Numbered from the stretch's first letter, positions 52,515-63,465 are shown. The stretch: DNA of 64,000 nt from Paracoccaceae bacterium (GCA_028284705.1 JANQRE010000010.1:1-64000), one strand, 5' to 3'. A program made the numbers and translations. The notes: a model not told the origin generated them from the letters alone.

Positions 52515-53852
52515 ATGAAAATTGCGATGATCGGGACCGGTTATGTAGGGCTCGTCTCAGGGGTGTGTTTTTCCGATTTCGGCCATGATGTCGTCTGCGT
52601 CGATCTCAACCCTGAGAAGATCGAGATGCTGAATGCAGGCGAGGTACCGATTTACGAGCCGGGTCTCGATGCGCTTATGGCGAAGAACGTTGAGGCGGGA
52701 CGTCTGTCTTTCACAGGCGATCTGCAAGAGGCGGTTACTGGCGCCGACGCTGTCTTTATCGCTGTGGGCACGCCCACACGACGGGGCGACGGACATGCCG
52801 ACCTGCAATATGTCTATGCGGCAGCGGAAGACATCGCGAAAGCCGCGTTGGAGGCTGGGAACAAATATACGGTCATCGTGACCAAATCTACGGTGCCTGT
52901 GGGAACCAATCGGCAAGTGAAACAGGTGGTGCGCAAGGCAGCGCCCGACCTAGCGTTCGACGTCGCCTCCAACCCCGAATTCCTGCGCGAAGGCGCGGCG
53001 ATTGACGATTTCATGAAACCGGACCGGGTTGTGGTTGGCGTGCAAACCGACCGGGCGGCTGAGGTGATGGCAGAGATTTACCGCCCGCTTTATCTGCGGG
53101 ATTTTCCGATCGTCACGACCGATCTGGAAAGCGCGGAGATGATCAAATACGCCGCCAATGCGTTTTTGGCCACGAAGATCACTTTCATCAACGAGATTGC
53201 GGCGCTTTGTGAGCGCACAGGCGCGGATATCAAGCAAGTTTCCAACGGGATCGGCCTTGATGGACGCATTGGCAACAAGTTCCTTCATGCGGGCCCCGGC
53301 TATGGCGGGTCGTGCTTTCCGAAGGATACCTCCGCCCTCGCACGCATAGGTCAGGACAATGCGGTCCCTATGCAGATCACCGAGACCGTGATGCGGGTGA
53401 ATGACGGCGTCAAAACGCGCATGATCGAGAAGGTCCGCGACATTTGCGAGGACAGTTTCAACGGTAAGACAGTGGCCGTGCTGGGGGTGACCTTCAAACC
53501 GAACACGGACGATATGCGTGATGCGCCCTCTTTGACCATTGTTCCTGCCCTTGTGGGCGGCGGCGCAAAGGTGCGGGTCGTTGATCCGCAAGGCCTGCGG
53601 GAGGGGGAGGCTCTGCTGCCCGGCGTGAACTGGATGGAGGACCCCTACAAAGCGGCGCAGAATGCCGATGCGCTGGTGATCCTCACCGAATGGAACGAGT
53701 TTCGCGCGTTGGACCTTAAAAAGCTCGCCAGAAAGATGGCCCGCCCGCGCATGGCTGATCTCAGGAACATCTATTCGCCGAAAGATGCCAAACAGGCGGG
53801 GTTTGAGGCCTATGTCTCGGTGGGGCGGACGGGTTTCGGTATCGAGGCCTGA
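52515..53852 (+). CDS. UDP-glucose/GDP-mannose 6-dehydrogenase family
   Basis: The 445-residue enzyme has MKIAMIGTGYVGLVSGVCFS, the catalytic Lys and Asn region (KYAANAFLATKITFINEIAA), and catalytic Cys in GPGYGGSCFPKDTSAL. A GGAAGGGAA ribosome binding site lies 4 nt upstream. It fits UDP-glucose dehydrogenase best in length. It supplies glucuronic acid for capsule or exopolysaccharide, in keeping with its neighbours. Confidence 0.92.
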   Translation: MKIAMIGTGYVGLVSGVCFSDFGHDVVCVDLNPEKIEMLNAGEVPIYEPGLDALMAKNVEAGRLSFTGDLQEAVTGADAVFIAVGTPTRRGDGHADLQYVYAAAEDIAKAALEAGNKYTVIVTKSTVPVGTNRQVKQVVRKAAPDLAFDVASNPEFLREGAAIDDFMKPDRVVVGVQTDRAAEVMAEIYRPLYLRDFPIVTTDLESAEMIKYAANAFLATKITFINEIAALCERTGADIKQVSNGIGLDGRIGNKFLHAGPGYGGSCFPKDTSALARIGQDNAVPMQITETVMRVNDGVKTRMIEKVRDICEDSFNGKTVAVLGVTFKPNTDDMRDAPSLTIVPALVGGGAKVRVVDPQGLREGEALLPGVNWMEDPYKAAQNADALVILTEWNEFRALDLKKLARKMARPRMADLRNIYSPKDAKQAGFEAYVSVGRTGFGIEA

Positions 53853-53966
53853 CCAAAGGGAAACAAAGGGCAATCACGGCGAATCTGCGCTGATTTAGCA
53901 CGCCCTCTCCCTTTTCGAGCGCAACCTCCTTACGTATAAGGCGCTGCAGGTCCGCGCAGCTGCTGA

Positions 53967-55052
<1,086 letters not shown>

Positions 55053-55077
55053 GGGTAGGCCCTCGAGGTGAAGCCCA

Positions 55078-55977
55078 ATGGCAGTCGACCGACGCGGACA
55101 AGATGAGTATGGACGCCCCGTCAGACGTGTTCTGATCGGGTGCTTGGTTGTTTTCCTGCTGAGCATCTTCGGGGTCTGGCGGATAGACAATCCGAGGGTG
55201 GAGCGGTTTCGCGATCAGATAGTGGATTCCGTGGTGCCCAATTTCGACTGGGCGTTCGTGCCATTGACGCGGTTCACGCGGATGATCGAGGATTTCCAGA
55301 GCTACGCCCGGATTTACGAGCAAAACCAAGAGCTTCGCCGGGAGTTGCAGCAGTTGAAGAGTTGGCGGGAAGCGGCGGTGCAATTGGAGCAGGAAAACGC
55401 GCGGTTGCTCGATCTTAACAAGGTGCGGCTGAACGCGAAGCTGACTTTCGTCACCGGAGTTGTGCTGATCGACAATGGCTCACCCTTCCGGCGCTCGGTC
55501 CTGCTGAATGTCGGCGCGCGGGATGGCATCCGCGACGGCTGGGCAACGATGGATGGGCTTGGCCTTGTGGGACGGATCGCGGGTGTGGGAGAGCGCACGT
55601 CCCGCGTGATCCTGCTGACGGACACCAACAGCCGGGTGCCGATCACCATCCGACCCTCTGGTCAGAAAGCGCTTTTGGTCGGGGACAACACGCTCGCACC
55701 ACCGATTGACATTGTGGATAACACCGAGGATGTGCGGCCCGGCGACCGGGTTGTGACAAGCGGCGATGGCAAGGTGTTTCCCGCCGATATCCTTGTCGGG
55801 CAGATTGTACGGGGCTCGGACCGGCGTTTGCGCGTGAAATTGGCGGCGGACTATGGACGGCTTGAGTTTCTGCGTGTGTTACGCACACCGGAATTCCCCG
55901 AGATCACCTCGACAGGTGAGCTGATTTCCGTCGATGAAACCCCGCAAGAGGTTGAGGCGGAGGCCACTGATGGTTGA
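55078..55977 (+). CDS. mreC: Rod shape-determining protein MreC
   Basis: The 299-residue protein has one N-terminal membrane helix (about 20-40), a coiled coil (about 80-115: YEQNQELRRELQQLKSWREA), and a C-terminal beta-barrel domain. It scaffolds the cell-wall elongation complex in the periplasm. The C-terminus ends in an acidic tail (ETPQEVEAEATDG). It overlaps mreD by 8 nt. Confidence 0.96.
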   Translation: MAVDRRGQDEYGRPVRRVLIGCLVVFLLSIFGVWRIDNPRVERFRDQIVDSVVPNFDWAFVPLTRFTRMIEDFQSYARIYEQNQELRRELQQLKSWREAAVQLEQENARLLDLNKVRLNAKLTFVTGVVLIDNGSPFRRSVLLNVGARDGIRDGWATMDGLGLVGRIAGVGERTSRVILLTDTNSRVPITIRPSGQKALLVGDNTLAPPIDIVDNTEDVRPGDRVVTSGDGKVFPADILVGQIVRGSDRRLRVKLAADYGRLEFLRVLRTPEFPEITSTGELISVDETPQEVEAEATDG

Positions 55978-56569
55978 TCCAATCACCTTGCGCCGGTTCT
56001 TGTTCCGCTGTCTGTTTCTGCTGGTCTGCGCGGTTCTGATCTTCATGAAATTGCTGCCGCTCGGGACCGAGCCCGTCGCGATTGCCCATTACGATCCGGT
56101 AAGCGGCGATCTGCTTGAGGGCGAAGGCAGCACGCTCTTTATCCCCGGCCCCGACCTTATTTTTGCGATCATGGCGGCCTGGGTTCTGCGACGACCACGT
56201 TGGGCGCCGGTTCTATTGATTTTCGCGGTGCTGCTGCTGACGGATCTTTTGTTCCTCAAGCCGGTCGGCTTGTGGGCCGCCATCGGGTTGTTGGCGATGG
56301 AGTTTCTGCGCACGCGGGCGCAGGGCAATGCCGAGATTACCTGGCCGGCTGAGATCGCGCTCTTTGGCATGGTGTTCACCGCTGCGACCCTCGTTAACGC
56401 GCTGTTTTTCCTGATTTTCGGGCTACCGGTGCCCGGCCTCACGACACTTTTGCTTCACATCGTCATAACCGTGGCAGCCTACCCGATTGTGCTGGTGATC
56501 ACGCATTACGTGCTGCGTGTACGCCGCGCGCGTCCGACCGATCTCGAGGCCGTTGGAGGCGTGGCATGA
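55970..56569 (+). CDS. mreD: Rod shape-determining protein MreD
   Basis: The 199-residue membrane protein has five or six helices (about 12-30, 65-85, 90-108, 125-145 and 160-180). ATG at 55970 lies inside the end of mreC. Sequence conservation is low in this family; the assignment rests on topology and its place between mreC and mrdA. Confidence 0.88.
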   Translation: MVDPITLRRFLFRCLFLLVCAVLIFMKLLPLGTEPVAIAHYDPVSGDLLEGEGSTLFIPGPDLIFAIMAAWVLRRPRWAPVLLIFAVLLLTDLLFLKPVGLWAAIGLLAMEFLRTRAQGNAEITWPAEIALFGMVFTAATLVNALFFLIFGLPVPGLTTLLLHIVITVAAYPIVLVITHYVLRVRRARPTDLEAVGGVA

Positions 56570-58509
56570 GACGCTCGCAACGGGACACCGAGGAGAGCAC
56601 CGGCATCACGACCCGCCGAGGGCTGGTGTTGGGCGCACTGATGGGGTCTGTCGCGGTGGTTCTCGGCGCGCGGATGCGGCATCTGCAGGTGGATCAGGCC
56701 GATCAGTTCCGGCTGCTCGCTGAAGAGAACCGCATAAATGTGCGTTTGATCCCGCCTGCGCGGGGCCAAATCTTTGATCGCAATGGCTTTTTAATTGCCG
56801 GGAATGAGCAGAACTACCGCGTCATCATCGTGCGCGATGAGGTGGAAGACACGGACAAAGTGCTGGCCGATCTGGCCAAACTTATCCCCCTAACACCCGA
56901 AGACATCGCCGAGGTGAAGGAAGAGATGGCGCGGCGGTCTCCCCTTCTTCCGGTTACCGTGGCGGATCGTTTGAGCTGGGAGGATATCAGCCAAGTTGCG
57001 GTGAACGCTCCGTCCCTGCCGGGCATCACGCCGGAATTTGGGCTCAGCCGGCTCTATCCGCGACGGGAGGATTATGCCCATGTTCTAGGGTATGTCGGTC
57101 CGGTCTCCGATTTTGATCTCAGCAAGATCGAAAACCCGGACCCGGTTCTGCAAATCCCACGCTTCCAGATCGGAAAATCTGGCGTTGAGAACAAGCTGGA
57201 GCCGATGCTGCGCGGCAAGGCCGGGAACAAGCAGATCGAGGTGAACGCCGCCGGTCGCGTAATGCGCGAGCTTGGTCGCAACGAAAGCCAGAAAGGCGCG
57301 AGCGTTCAGCTGACGATTGACACGACGCTACAGAATTTCACGCAAGCCCGGCTGGGCGCAGAAAGTGCCTCTGCGGTGATCATGGATGTGACCAATGGCG
57401 ATCTTCTCGCGGTTGGGTCGGCCCCCTCGTTTGATCCCAACAAGTTCGTGCGCGGCATCTCCGTGCCCGACTACAACGAGCTTCTGAACAACAAATACCG
57501 TCCGCTGGCCAACAAGACCGTGCAAGGCCTCTACCCGCCTGGCTCGACCTACAAGATGGTTGCGGCCTTGGCGGCGCTTGAGGACGGCATCATCACACCA
57601 CGCGAAACGATCCGCTGTGTCGGTCACACCGAACTGCCAGGGCGCCGCTTTCATTGCTGGAAACGTGGTGGCCATGGGCGGATGAACCTGAAGAACTCGA
57701 TCAAGCAGTCTTGCGATGTCTACTACTATGAACTCGCGCTGAAGGTCGGGATCGAAAAGATGAGTGCGATGGCCAAGCGCCTGGGCTTTGCCGAAAGCCA
57801 TGATGTGCCGATGTCGGCCGTTGCAGCGGGTATCGCGCCGACTAAGACCTGGAAACAGGAGCGGCACGGGCAGGATTGGGTGATCGGCGACAGCCTCAAC
57901 GCAGCGATTGGGCAAGGTTTCGTACTGGCCTCACCGCTGCAACTGGCGGTGATGACGGCGCGGCTGGCGACCGGCAATGAAGTGAAGCCGCGGTTGATCA
58001 AGGCGCTGGACGGGGAAGAAACCCCGGAGCGCGGCGGTGATACGCTCGGCTTTGATCCCTCGAACCTGAAGCAAATTCAGGAAGGCATGTTTGCCGTGAC
58101 CAATGAACAGCGTGGAACGGCGCTTGGGTCGCGGATCGCTGACAACGACTACACGATGGCGGGGAAAACCGGCACCAGTCAGGTGCGCAATATTACCGCA
58201 GATGAGCGGCGCCGCGGCGTGACCCGCAATGAAGACCTGCCCTGGGAGCGCCGGGATCACGCGCTTTTTGTCGGTTACGCACCCTATGACAATCCGAAAT
58301 ACGCCGTATCCGTCGTTGTGGAACATGGCGGCGGTGGATCGCGCGCCGCGGCGCCGATTGCGCGCGACCTGATCCTCGCCGCGCAGTTCGGTGGGGTGCC
58401 GCCGCTCTCGGCTTATCCCGCCTCACAACGCGCCCGCATCGAATCCGCCTTCAAGAAGATGCCGCTCTGGCCTCCCGGAGGCCCGCCGCCTGAGGAGGAA
58501 CAGGCGTGA
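56566..58509 (+). CDS. mrdA: Penicillin-binding protein 2
   Basis: The 647-residue transpeptidase of the elongasome has a single N-terminal membrane helix, a PBP dimer domain (RLIPPARGQIFDRNGFLIAG), and a transpeptidase domain with the active-site Ser in PPGSTYKMVAAL, SCDVYYYELA and the KTG motif AGKTGTSQV. It starts at an ATGA overlap with mreD and ends at an overlap with rodA. Confidence 0.97.
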   Translation: MRRSQRDTEESTGITTRRGLVLGALMGSVAVVLGARMRHLQVDQADQFRLLAEENRINVRLIPPARGQIFDRNGFLIAGNEQNYRVIIVRDEVEDTDKVLADLAKLIPLTPEDIAEVKEEMARRSPLLPVTVADRLSWEDISQVAVNAPSLPGITPEFGLSRLYPRREDYAHVLGYVGPVSDFDLSKIENPDPVLQIPRFQIGKSGVENKLEPMLRGKAGNKQIEVNAAGRVMRELGRNESQKGASVQLTIDTTLQNFTQARLGAESASAVIMDVTNGDLLAVGSAPSFDPNKFVRGISVPDYNELLNNKYRPLANKTVQGLYPPGSTYKMVAALAALEDGIITPRETIRCVGHTELPGRRFHCWKRGGHGRMNLKNSIKQSCDVYYYELALKVGIEKMSAMAKRLGFAESHDVPMSAVAAGIAPTKTWKQERHGQDWVIGDSLNAAIGQGFVLASPLQLAVMTARLATGNEVKPRLIKALDGEETPERGGDTLGFDPSNLKQIQEGMFAVTNEQRGTALGSRIADNDYTMAGKTGTSQVRNITADERRRGVTRNEDLPWERRDHALFVGYAPYDNPKYAVSVVVEHGGGGSRAAAPIARDLILAAQFGGVPPLSAYPASQRARIESAFKKMPLWPPGGPPPEEEQA

Positions 58510-59654
58510 GTTATCTCGAATATCAGCACCGCTCGATCCCGACGGGCGCCTCGAAGATGCTCTACATGAACTGGCCGCTCGTGCTGCTTCTGACAGCCAT
58601 CGCGTCGGTCGGTTTTCTGATGCTCTACTCGGTCGCGGGCGGCAATTTGAACACTTGGGCAGAGCCGCAAATGAAGCGCTTTGCGCTCGGCCTTTTCCTG
58701 ATGTTCTCCATCGCGCTCATTCCGATCTGGTTTCTGCGCAATATAGCTGGTGTAGCCTACGCGGCTTGCGTGCTCTTGTTGCTTGGGGTCGAGTTCTTTG
58801 GTGATGTGCGTCAAGGTGCACAGCGCTGGATCGACCTTGGCTTCATGCGCCTGCAACCCTCGGAACTCATGAAAATTACGCTCGTGATGTTTCTGGCGGC
58901 CTATTACGACTGGCTCGATATCAAGAAGACCTCCCGGCCGTTCTGGGTTTTGATCCCGCTTCTGATCATCGCCCTGCCCGTCTATCTGACCCTGCGCCAA
59001 CCGGATTTGGGCACCGCGCTTTTGCTGGTCTTTGGCGGTACCGGCGTGATGTTCATCGCCGGCGTGAGCTGGTGGTATTTTGGTGTCGTGATCGGCGGTG
59101 CAGTAGCCTTGGTGACGGCAGTGTTCCAAAGCCGTGGGACTGAGTGGCAGTTGCTGAAAGACTATCAGTTCAGGCGGATCGATACCTTCCTTGACCCCTC
59201 CACAGACCCGCTGGGATCGGGTTATCACATCACGCAATCGAAAATTGCGTTGGGGTCTGGCGGCTGGACCGGCCGAGGTTTCATGCAGGGCACCCAGTCG
59301 CGATTGAACTTCCTGCCGGAGAAACACACCGATTTCATCTTCACGACCCTGGCGGAGGAGTTCGGTTTTGTCGGCGCATTTTCCCTGCTGGTGCTCTACC
59401 TGCTGGTGCTGGTCTTCTGCATCATCTCGGCGATCACAAATCAGAACCGCTTTGCTTCGATCCTGACGCTCGGGATCGCGCTGACCTTCTTCCTGTTCTT
59501 CGCCGTCAATATGTCGATGGTGATGGGCCTCGCACCTGTCGTGGGTGTGCCACTGCCGCTGGTCAGCTATGGCGGCTCGGCGATGCTGGTCTTGATGCTC
59601 GCCTTTGGTCTGGTGCAGAGCGCGCATATCCACCGCCCGAGACAATCGGGATGA
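58506..59654 (+). CDS. rodA: Rod shape-determining peptidoglycan polymerase RodA
   Basis: The 382-residue SEDS-family glycosyltransferase has about ten helices. Motifs include LRQPDLGTALLLVFGGTGVM, EKHTDFIFTTLAEEFGFVG and VVGVPLPLVSYGGSAMLVLM. It works with PBP2 to lengthen the cell wall. It is the last shape gene of the operon, overlapping the following gene by 4 nt. Confidence 0.97.
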   Translation: MSYLEYQHRSIPTGASKMLYMNWPLVLLLTAIASVGFLMLYSVAGGNLNTWAEPQMKRFALGLFLMFSIALIPIWFLRNIAGVAYAACVLLLLGVEFFGDVRQGAQRWIDLGFMRLQPSELMKITLVMFLAAYYDWLDIKKTSRPFWVLIPLLIIALPVYLTLRQPDLGTALLLVFGGTGVMFIAGVSWWYFGVVIGGAVALVTAVFQSRGTEWQLLKDYQFRRIDTFLDPSTDPLGSGYHITQSKIALGSGGWTGRGFMQGTQSRLNFLPEKHTDFIFTTLAEEFGFVGAFSLLVLYLLVLVFCIISAITNQNRFASILTLGIALTFFLFFAVNMSMVMGLAPVVGVPLPLVSYGGSAMLVLMLAFGLVQSAHIHRPRQSG

Positions 59655-60580
59655 TCAACGCGCTTTTTTCGGCGCGGGATGAGCGGTGGGATCAGTATGA
59701 CGACCCGCTGCGCAAGGCATTTGTGGAGCGTGGACTTGCGGTGCATCTGTCCGAGGAGATCGCGCCGGGAGAGGTGGATTACATCATCTATGCGCCGAAC
59801 GGGCCAGTGACGGATTTTGCGCCGTTCACGCGGCTGAAAGCGGTGTTGAGCCTCTGGGCTGGCGTGGAGAAAATTACTGGCAATGAAAGTCTGACCGTAC
59901 CGCTCTGCCGGATGGTTGATCCGGGCCTGTCGGAAGGCATGGTCGAGTGGGTCACAGGTCACGTCCTGCGGCACCATCTGGGGATGGATGCGCATATTCA
60001 TGGGCAGGATGGTGTGTGGCGGGAAGGCGCCGCGCCTTTGGCGCGCAATCGGCGGGTTGGGATATTGGGGCTCGGGGCGCTCGGCACTGCCTGCGCCGCT
60101 GCATTGCGCGGATTGAATTTTCAGGTGCATGGCTGGAGTCGCAGACCCCGGCACGTGGCGGATGTGACCTGTCACCATGGCGATACGGGATTGGCGGCGT
60201 GCCTGGCACAATCCGATATTCTTGTGGTTCTGCTGCCGCTGACACCTGAGACGGAGGACCTGCTGAATGCCAAGCGCCTTGCCGCGCTGCCCCGGGCCGC
60301 CTTTCTCATCAATGCCGGACGTGGACCTCTGATTGACGATGACGCGCTTCTGGCGGCGCTGGATGCGGGGCAGATCGCCCATGCGACGCTGGACGTGTTC
60401 CGCACCGAACCCCTGCCCGCCGATCACCCGTTCTGGGCGCATCCGAGTGTCACGGTCACGCCCCATATCGCAGCCGAAACCCGGGCTGAGACGGCGGCGC
60501 AAGTGATTGCCGAGAATATCCGTCGCGGCGAAGCCGGGGAAGATCTGCTCTATGTGGTTGATCGGAGCGCGGGCTACTAG
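59651..60580 (+). CDS. 2-hydroxyacid dehydrogenase (GhrA type)
   Basis: The 309-residue enzyme has the NAD(P)-binding loop VGILGLGALGTACAAALRGL, the catalytic Arg region INAGRGPLIDDDALLAALDA, Glu in ATLDVFRTEPLPADHPFWAH and His in VTPHIAAETRAE. It resembles glyoxylate/hydroxypyruvate reductase A and could use the glyoxylate made by glycolate oxidase. ATG overlaps the rodA stop, so it shares the transcript. Confidence 0.88.
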   Translation: MINALFSARDERWDQYDDPLRKAFVERGLAVHLSEEIAPGEVDYIIYAPNGPVTDFAPFTRLKAVLSLWAGVEKITGNESLTVPLCRMVDPGLSEGMVEWVTGHVLRHHLGMDAHIHGQDGVWREGAAPLARNRRVGILGLGALGTACAAALRGLNFQVHGWSRRPRHVADVTCHHGDTGLAACLAQSDILVVLLPLTPETEDLLNAKRLAALPRAAFLINAGRGPLIDDDALLAALDAGQIAHATLDVFRTEPLPADHPFWAHPSVTVTPHIAAETRAETAAQVIAENIRRGEAGEDLLYVVDRSAGY

Positions 60581-61356
60581 CGCAGGCGCGGAGGGCTCTC
60601 GGGGTCCGAGCCCGGGGCTTTGGGCGGTTCTGGCGCTGCAGGTTGAGGGAGGTCGAAGCGTAGCGCCACGGTCGAAAGCTTGGCGGCCATCGGATCACTT
60701 GCTGCGAGAAAGATGACGTCGAGAATGCCTGCCTCGATGCCGGAAAAGGTCAGAGCTTCGCGTGTCGCGGTCGCAAGTGCCTCCTCTCCGCCCGGCATCG
60801 GATCGATGAACGCCAGAATGTGCGATTGCGCGCCTCCTTCATAGCGGACAACAGCGAAATAGGCCGCTTTCGCCATCCCGCCACATGAGGAGAGTTTTGC
60901 ATCGAGGCTTGTCAGAAGCGTTTCGGGCAGGCCCGAAGGTGGGAAGACTTCCTCCGGCATTGCTTCGAAATGCTCGGGAGTTTGGGACAGGGTTTCAGCA
61001 AACCAGTCGACACCATCCGCATCGAGCAGAAAGGAGGACGGCGCGGTGCCGAGATTGAGCCCCAGCCCGATCCCCTGCCCTTGCAGCAATTGCGCCAATT
61101 GGCGGCCTGTCATAGAGGCGTAAGGCGCGGAGCCCGCCATTTCCGACAGCCGCTCCTCGGTGTCGAAGACCAACGCGACCTGTGCGCCCTCGACCGCGAG
61201 CAGATGCGGGGTGATCCGGTCGGCCTCTGGTTCGGTTTCGAGCAGCAGGAACAGCTCGGCGGAGGCAAGCCGGTCATAGAAGGCCAGCCGTGCGAGATCA
61301 TCATCGGGCGCGGCCTGCATCGCGGCATGGGCCTGATCGAGCGGGGTTTCGGTCAT
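60577..61356 (-). CDS. SseB-family protein
   Basis: The 259-residue protein from ATG at 61356 (MTETPLDQAHAAMQAAPDDD) has the SseB N-terminal pattern (LARLAFYDRLASAELFLLLE, DTEERLSEMAG and ASMTGRQLAQLLQG) and a C-terminal extension ending in a Pro-rich tail. Its function in most bacteria is unclear. It begins 1 nt into the stop of the glycosylase gene. Confidence 0.82.
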   Translation of the reverse strand: MTETPLDQAHAAMQAAPDDDLARLAFYDRLASAELFLLLETEPEADRITPHLLAVEGAQVALVFDTEERLSEMAGSAPYASMTGRQLAQLLQGQGIGLGLNLGTAPSSFLLDADGVDWFAETLSQTPEHFEAMPEEVFPPSGLPETLLTSLDAKLSSCGGMAKAAYFAVVRYEGGAQSHILAFIDPMPGGEEALATATREALTFSGIEAGILDVIFLAASDPMAAKLSTVALRFDLPQPAAPEPPKAPGSDPESPPRLR

Positions 61357-61949
61357 TACAAAGCCTTCTGGATGGATGCGCGCAGCTCGGGCAGAAGTTC
61401 GGCCTCGAACCACGGGTGTTTCTTCAGCCAGCCGGTGTTGCGCCAGGAGGGATGTGGCAAGGGAAAGAGGTCCGGTGCGTGCTCGCGCCAGGATTGCACC
61501 GTCGCGGTGACTCCTTTCGTTCCGAGATGCCAGTTTTGCGCATAACCTCCGACCAGCAGGGTGAGACGCAGATCGTCCAGCGCCTCGGTGATCGGTGCGC
61601 GCCAGGTCGTGGCGCAGATTTTCGGTGGAGGCAGATCGGAGCCCTTCGCGTCATAGCCTGGGAAGCAGAAGGCCATGGGCACGATGGCAATGAGTGTGCG
61701 GTCGTAGAATGTGTCCTCGTCGATGCCCATCCAGTCGCGCAGACGGTCGCCGGATGGGTCCGTGAACGGTTTGCCGGAGCTATGCACTTTCATGCCCGGG
61801 GCCTGCCCTGCGATCAGGATGCGCGCGCCTTGGTCGAACCAGACGACAGGCCGCGGCGCATGTGCCGTTTGGGTCGCCGCAAAGCGGTCGGCGCAGAGAC
61901 GGCAGTTTTTGACGTCGGATTTGAGGGCATCGAGGGACATGGCGGCCAA
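61356..61949 (-). CDS. Uracil-DNA glycosylase family protein
   Basis: The 197-residue protein has RILIAGQAPGMKVHSSGKPF followed by TDPSGDRLRDWMGI, the motif I region, and LTLLVGGYAQNWHL near motif II. There are cysteines in the N-terminal NCRLCADRFA, but not the full four-cysteine 4Fe-4S set of family 4, so the subfamily is uncertain. It removes uracil or related bases from DNA. Confidence 0.85.
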   Translation of the reverse strand: MAAMSLDALKSDVKNCRLCADRFAATQTAHAPRPVVWFDQGARILIAGQAPGMKVHSSGKPFTDPSGDRLRDWMGIDEDTFYDRTLIAIVPMAFCFPGYDAKGSDLPPPKICATTWRAPITEALDDLRLTLLVGGYAQNWHLGTKGVTATVQSWREHAPDLFPLPHPSWRNTGWLKKHPWFEAELLPELRASIQKAL

Positions 61950-61998
61950 GCTAGTGGAACGCGTCGGGACAACAAGGGGCTTGCGTTCATTTTGATAT

Positions 61999-62014
61999 TT
62001 CTATAAATATAGAA
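61999..62014 (+). promoter_or_regulatory. Perfect palindrome at ArsR start, probable operator
   Basis: TTCTATA and TATAGAA are perfect arms around AA, ending 2 nt before the arsR-type start codon. Such AT-rich dyads are typical operators of ArsR-family repressors. Confidence 0.6.
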
Positions 62015-62016
62015 TC

Positions 62017-62349
62017 ATGAAAGTGTTTGAAGAGACCGACCTCTCCCTCGTCGAAGCCGCCAGCGCCTATGCCGCGCTTGGTTCTGAACAGCGTCTGGCC
62101 CTGTTGCGGCATCTGACCCGCTCGGGCCAGGACGGCATATCCATCGGCGCGCTGGGTGAGGCGACGGGCCTGTCGGGCGCAAACCTGACCCATCATCTGA
62201 AGATTTTGGCAGGCGCCGGTCTGATCCGTCAGGAGAAACAGGGCCGCTCGGTGATTTGTGCGGCGGCGGATTATGAGACCTTCAAGCGCTTGAACGATTT
62301 TCTGATGGCCGAATGCTGCGCCGATATGGAAGAGCACGATCATGGCTGA
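62017..62349 (+). CDS. ArsR-family metalloregulator
   Basis: The 110-residue winged-helix protein has the helix-turn-helix region LGEATGLSGANLTHHLKILA and a C-terminal metal-binding-like tail (ECCADMEEHDHG) with two Cys and two His. No ribosome binding site lies before the ATG because the operator abuts it, so the mRNA may be leaderless. It overlaps the permease gene by 8 nt and probably represses both. Confidence 0.88.
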   Translation: MKVFEETDLSLVEAASAYAALGSEQRLALLRHLTRSGQDGISIGALGEATGLSGANLTHHLKILAGAGLIRQEKQGRSVICAAADYETFKRLNDFLMAECCADMEEHDHG

Positions 62350-63376
62350 CATCACCACTCCATCATCCACCCTGATGGGTGGCCTCTGGCGGCATGCGCG
62401 CAGTGCCTGGGCGGTGATCATCGCGATCCTGATCGCGCTGGCGTTCTTCGATCCCGGCCAGTTGGGGCCGAGCCTGCAGAAGACTGTCGAAGCCTTTGGG
62501 CATACGGCGATTTTCATCACCTTCGCGGTGCTCGCCATCGGGTATCTGAAAGCCAGCGGGGCGGAGGCGATGGTCGCGGAGGCCTTCAAGGGCAATGAGA
62601 TGCGCATGATCCTCTTCGCCTCCGCGCTCGGTGGTCTGGCGCCGTTTTGCTCCTGCGAGGTTATTCCCTTTATCGCAGCGTTACTCGCCGCGGGCGCACC
62701 GCTCTCGGCCGTCATGGCGTTCTGGCTGTCCTCACCGCTAATGGACCCGGCGATGTTTCTGATCACCTCCGGCACGCTTGGGTTCGAGTTTGCTGTTGCT
62801 AAGACAATCTCAGCGGTCGGCATGGGGCTTCTGGGCGGCTTCGGCGTGATGCTCTTTGCGAAATCTGCCCTTTTTGCCGACCCGCTGCGCAGCGATGGTC
62901 CGGTCGGCGGCTGCGGCTGTGGCTCGCCCTTCAAAGGCACACCTGTCTGGGCCTTTTGGGCAGAGCGCAAGCGCATCGAGACGTTCCGCAAGACCGTCAT
63001 CGACAACGCGCTGTTTCTAGGCAAATGGCTGCTTCTGGCCTATCTGTTGGAGAGCCTGATGCTGGTCTATGTGCCGGCGGAGTGGATCAGCACCTTCCTT
63101 GGCGGCATGGGTATCGGCCCGGTGATCCTTGGCGCCCTGGTCGGCGCGCCTGCCTACCTGAACGGTTATGCCGCCGTGCCGCTCATCGATGCGATGCTGA
63201 CGCAAGGCATGTCCAACGGCGCCGCGATGTCCTTCATGCTGGCCGGTGGCGTGAGTTGTATCCCCGCCGCTGTGGCGGTCTGGGCTTTGGTCAAACCACG
63301 CATCTTCGGCGCCTATCTGGGCTTTGCCTTCATCGGCGCGGTCATTGCGGGCCTGACCTGGAACATCCTCGCCTAG
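62342..63376 (+). CDS. DUF318/YraQ-family permease
   Basis: The 344-residue membrane protein has eight or more helices. Conserved cysteine motifs are FCSCEVIPFIAALLAAGAPL and GGCGCGSPFKG, as in the UPF0718/DUF318 permeases. ArsR partnership suggests export of arsenic, thiol-bound metal or organic arsenical, but the substrate is not established. Confidence 0.88.
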   Translation: MADITTPSSTLMGGLWRHARSAWAVIIAILIALAFFDPGQLGPSLQKTVEAFGHTAIFITFAVLAIGYLKASGAEAMVAEAFKGNEMRMILFASALGGLAPFCSCEVIPFIAALLAAGAPLSAVMAFWLSSPLMDPAMFLITSGTLGFEFAVAKTISAVGMGLLGGFGVMLFAKSALFADPLRSDGPVGGCGCGSPFKGTPVWAFWAERKRIETFRKTVIDNALFLGKWLLLAYLLESLMLVYVPAEWISTFLGGMGIGPVILGALVGAPAYLNGYAAVPLIDAMLTQGMSNGAAMSFMLAGGVSCIPAAVAVWALVKPRIFGAYLGFAFIGAVIAGLTWNILA

Positions 63377-63465
63377 TCACAGGGACGTCACACAGACGTG
63401 CCGTTGCTCCGCCCTGCCCCATGCTTTAAGCCCTATCGGACTGCATGGGACTGCCGGAGTGGGGC

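Noticed and set aside
58413-59645. 410-codon open frame on the minus strand
   Set aside because: Antisense to rodA; its product would be a His/Gln/Arg-rich non-natural sequence.
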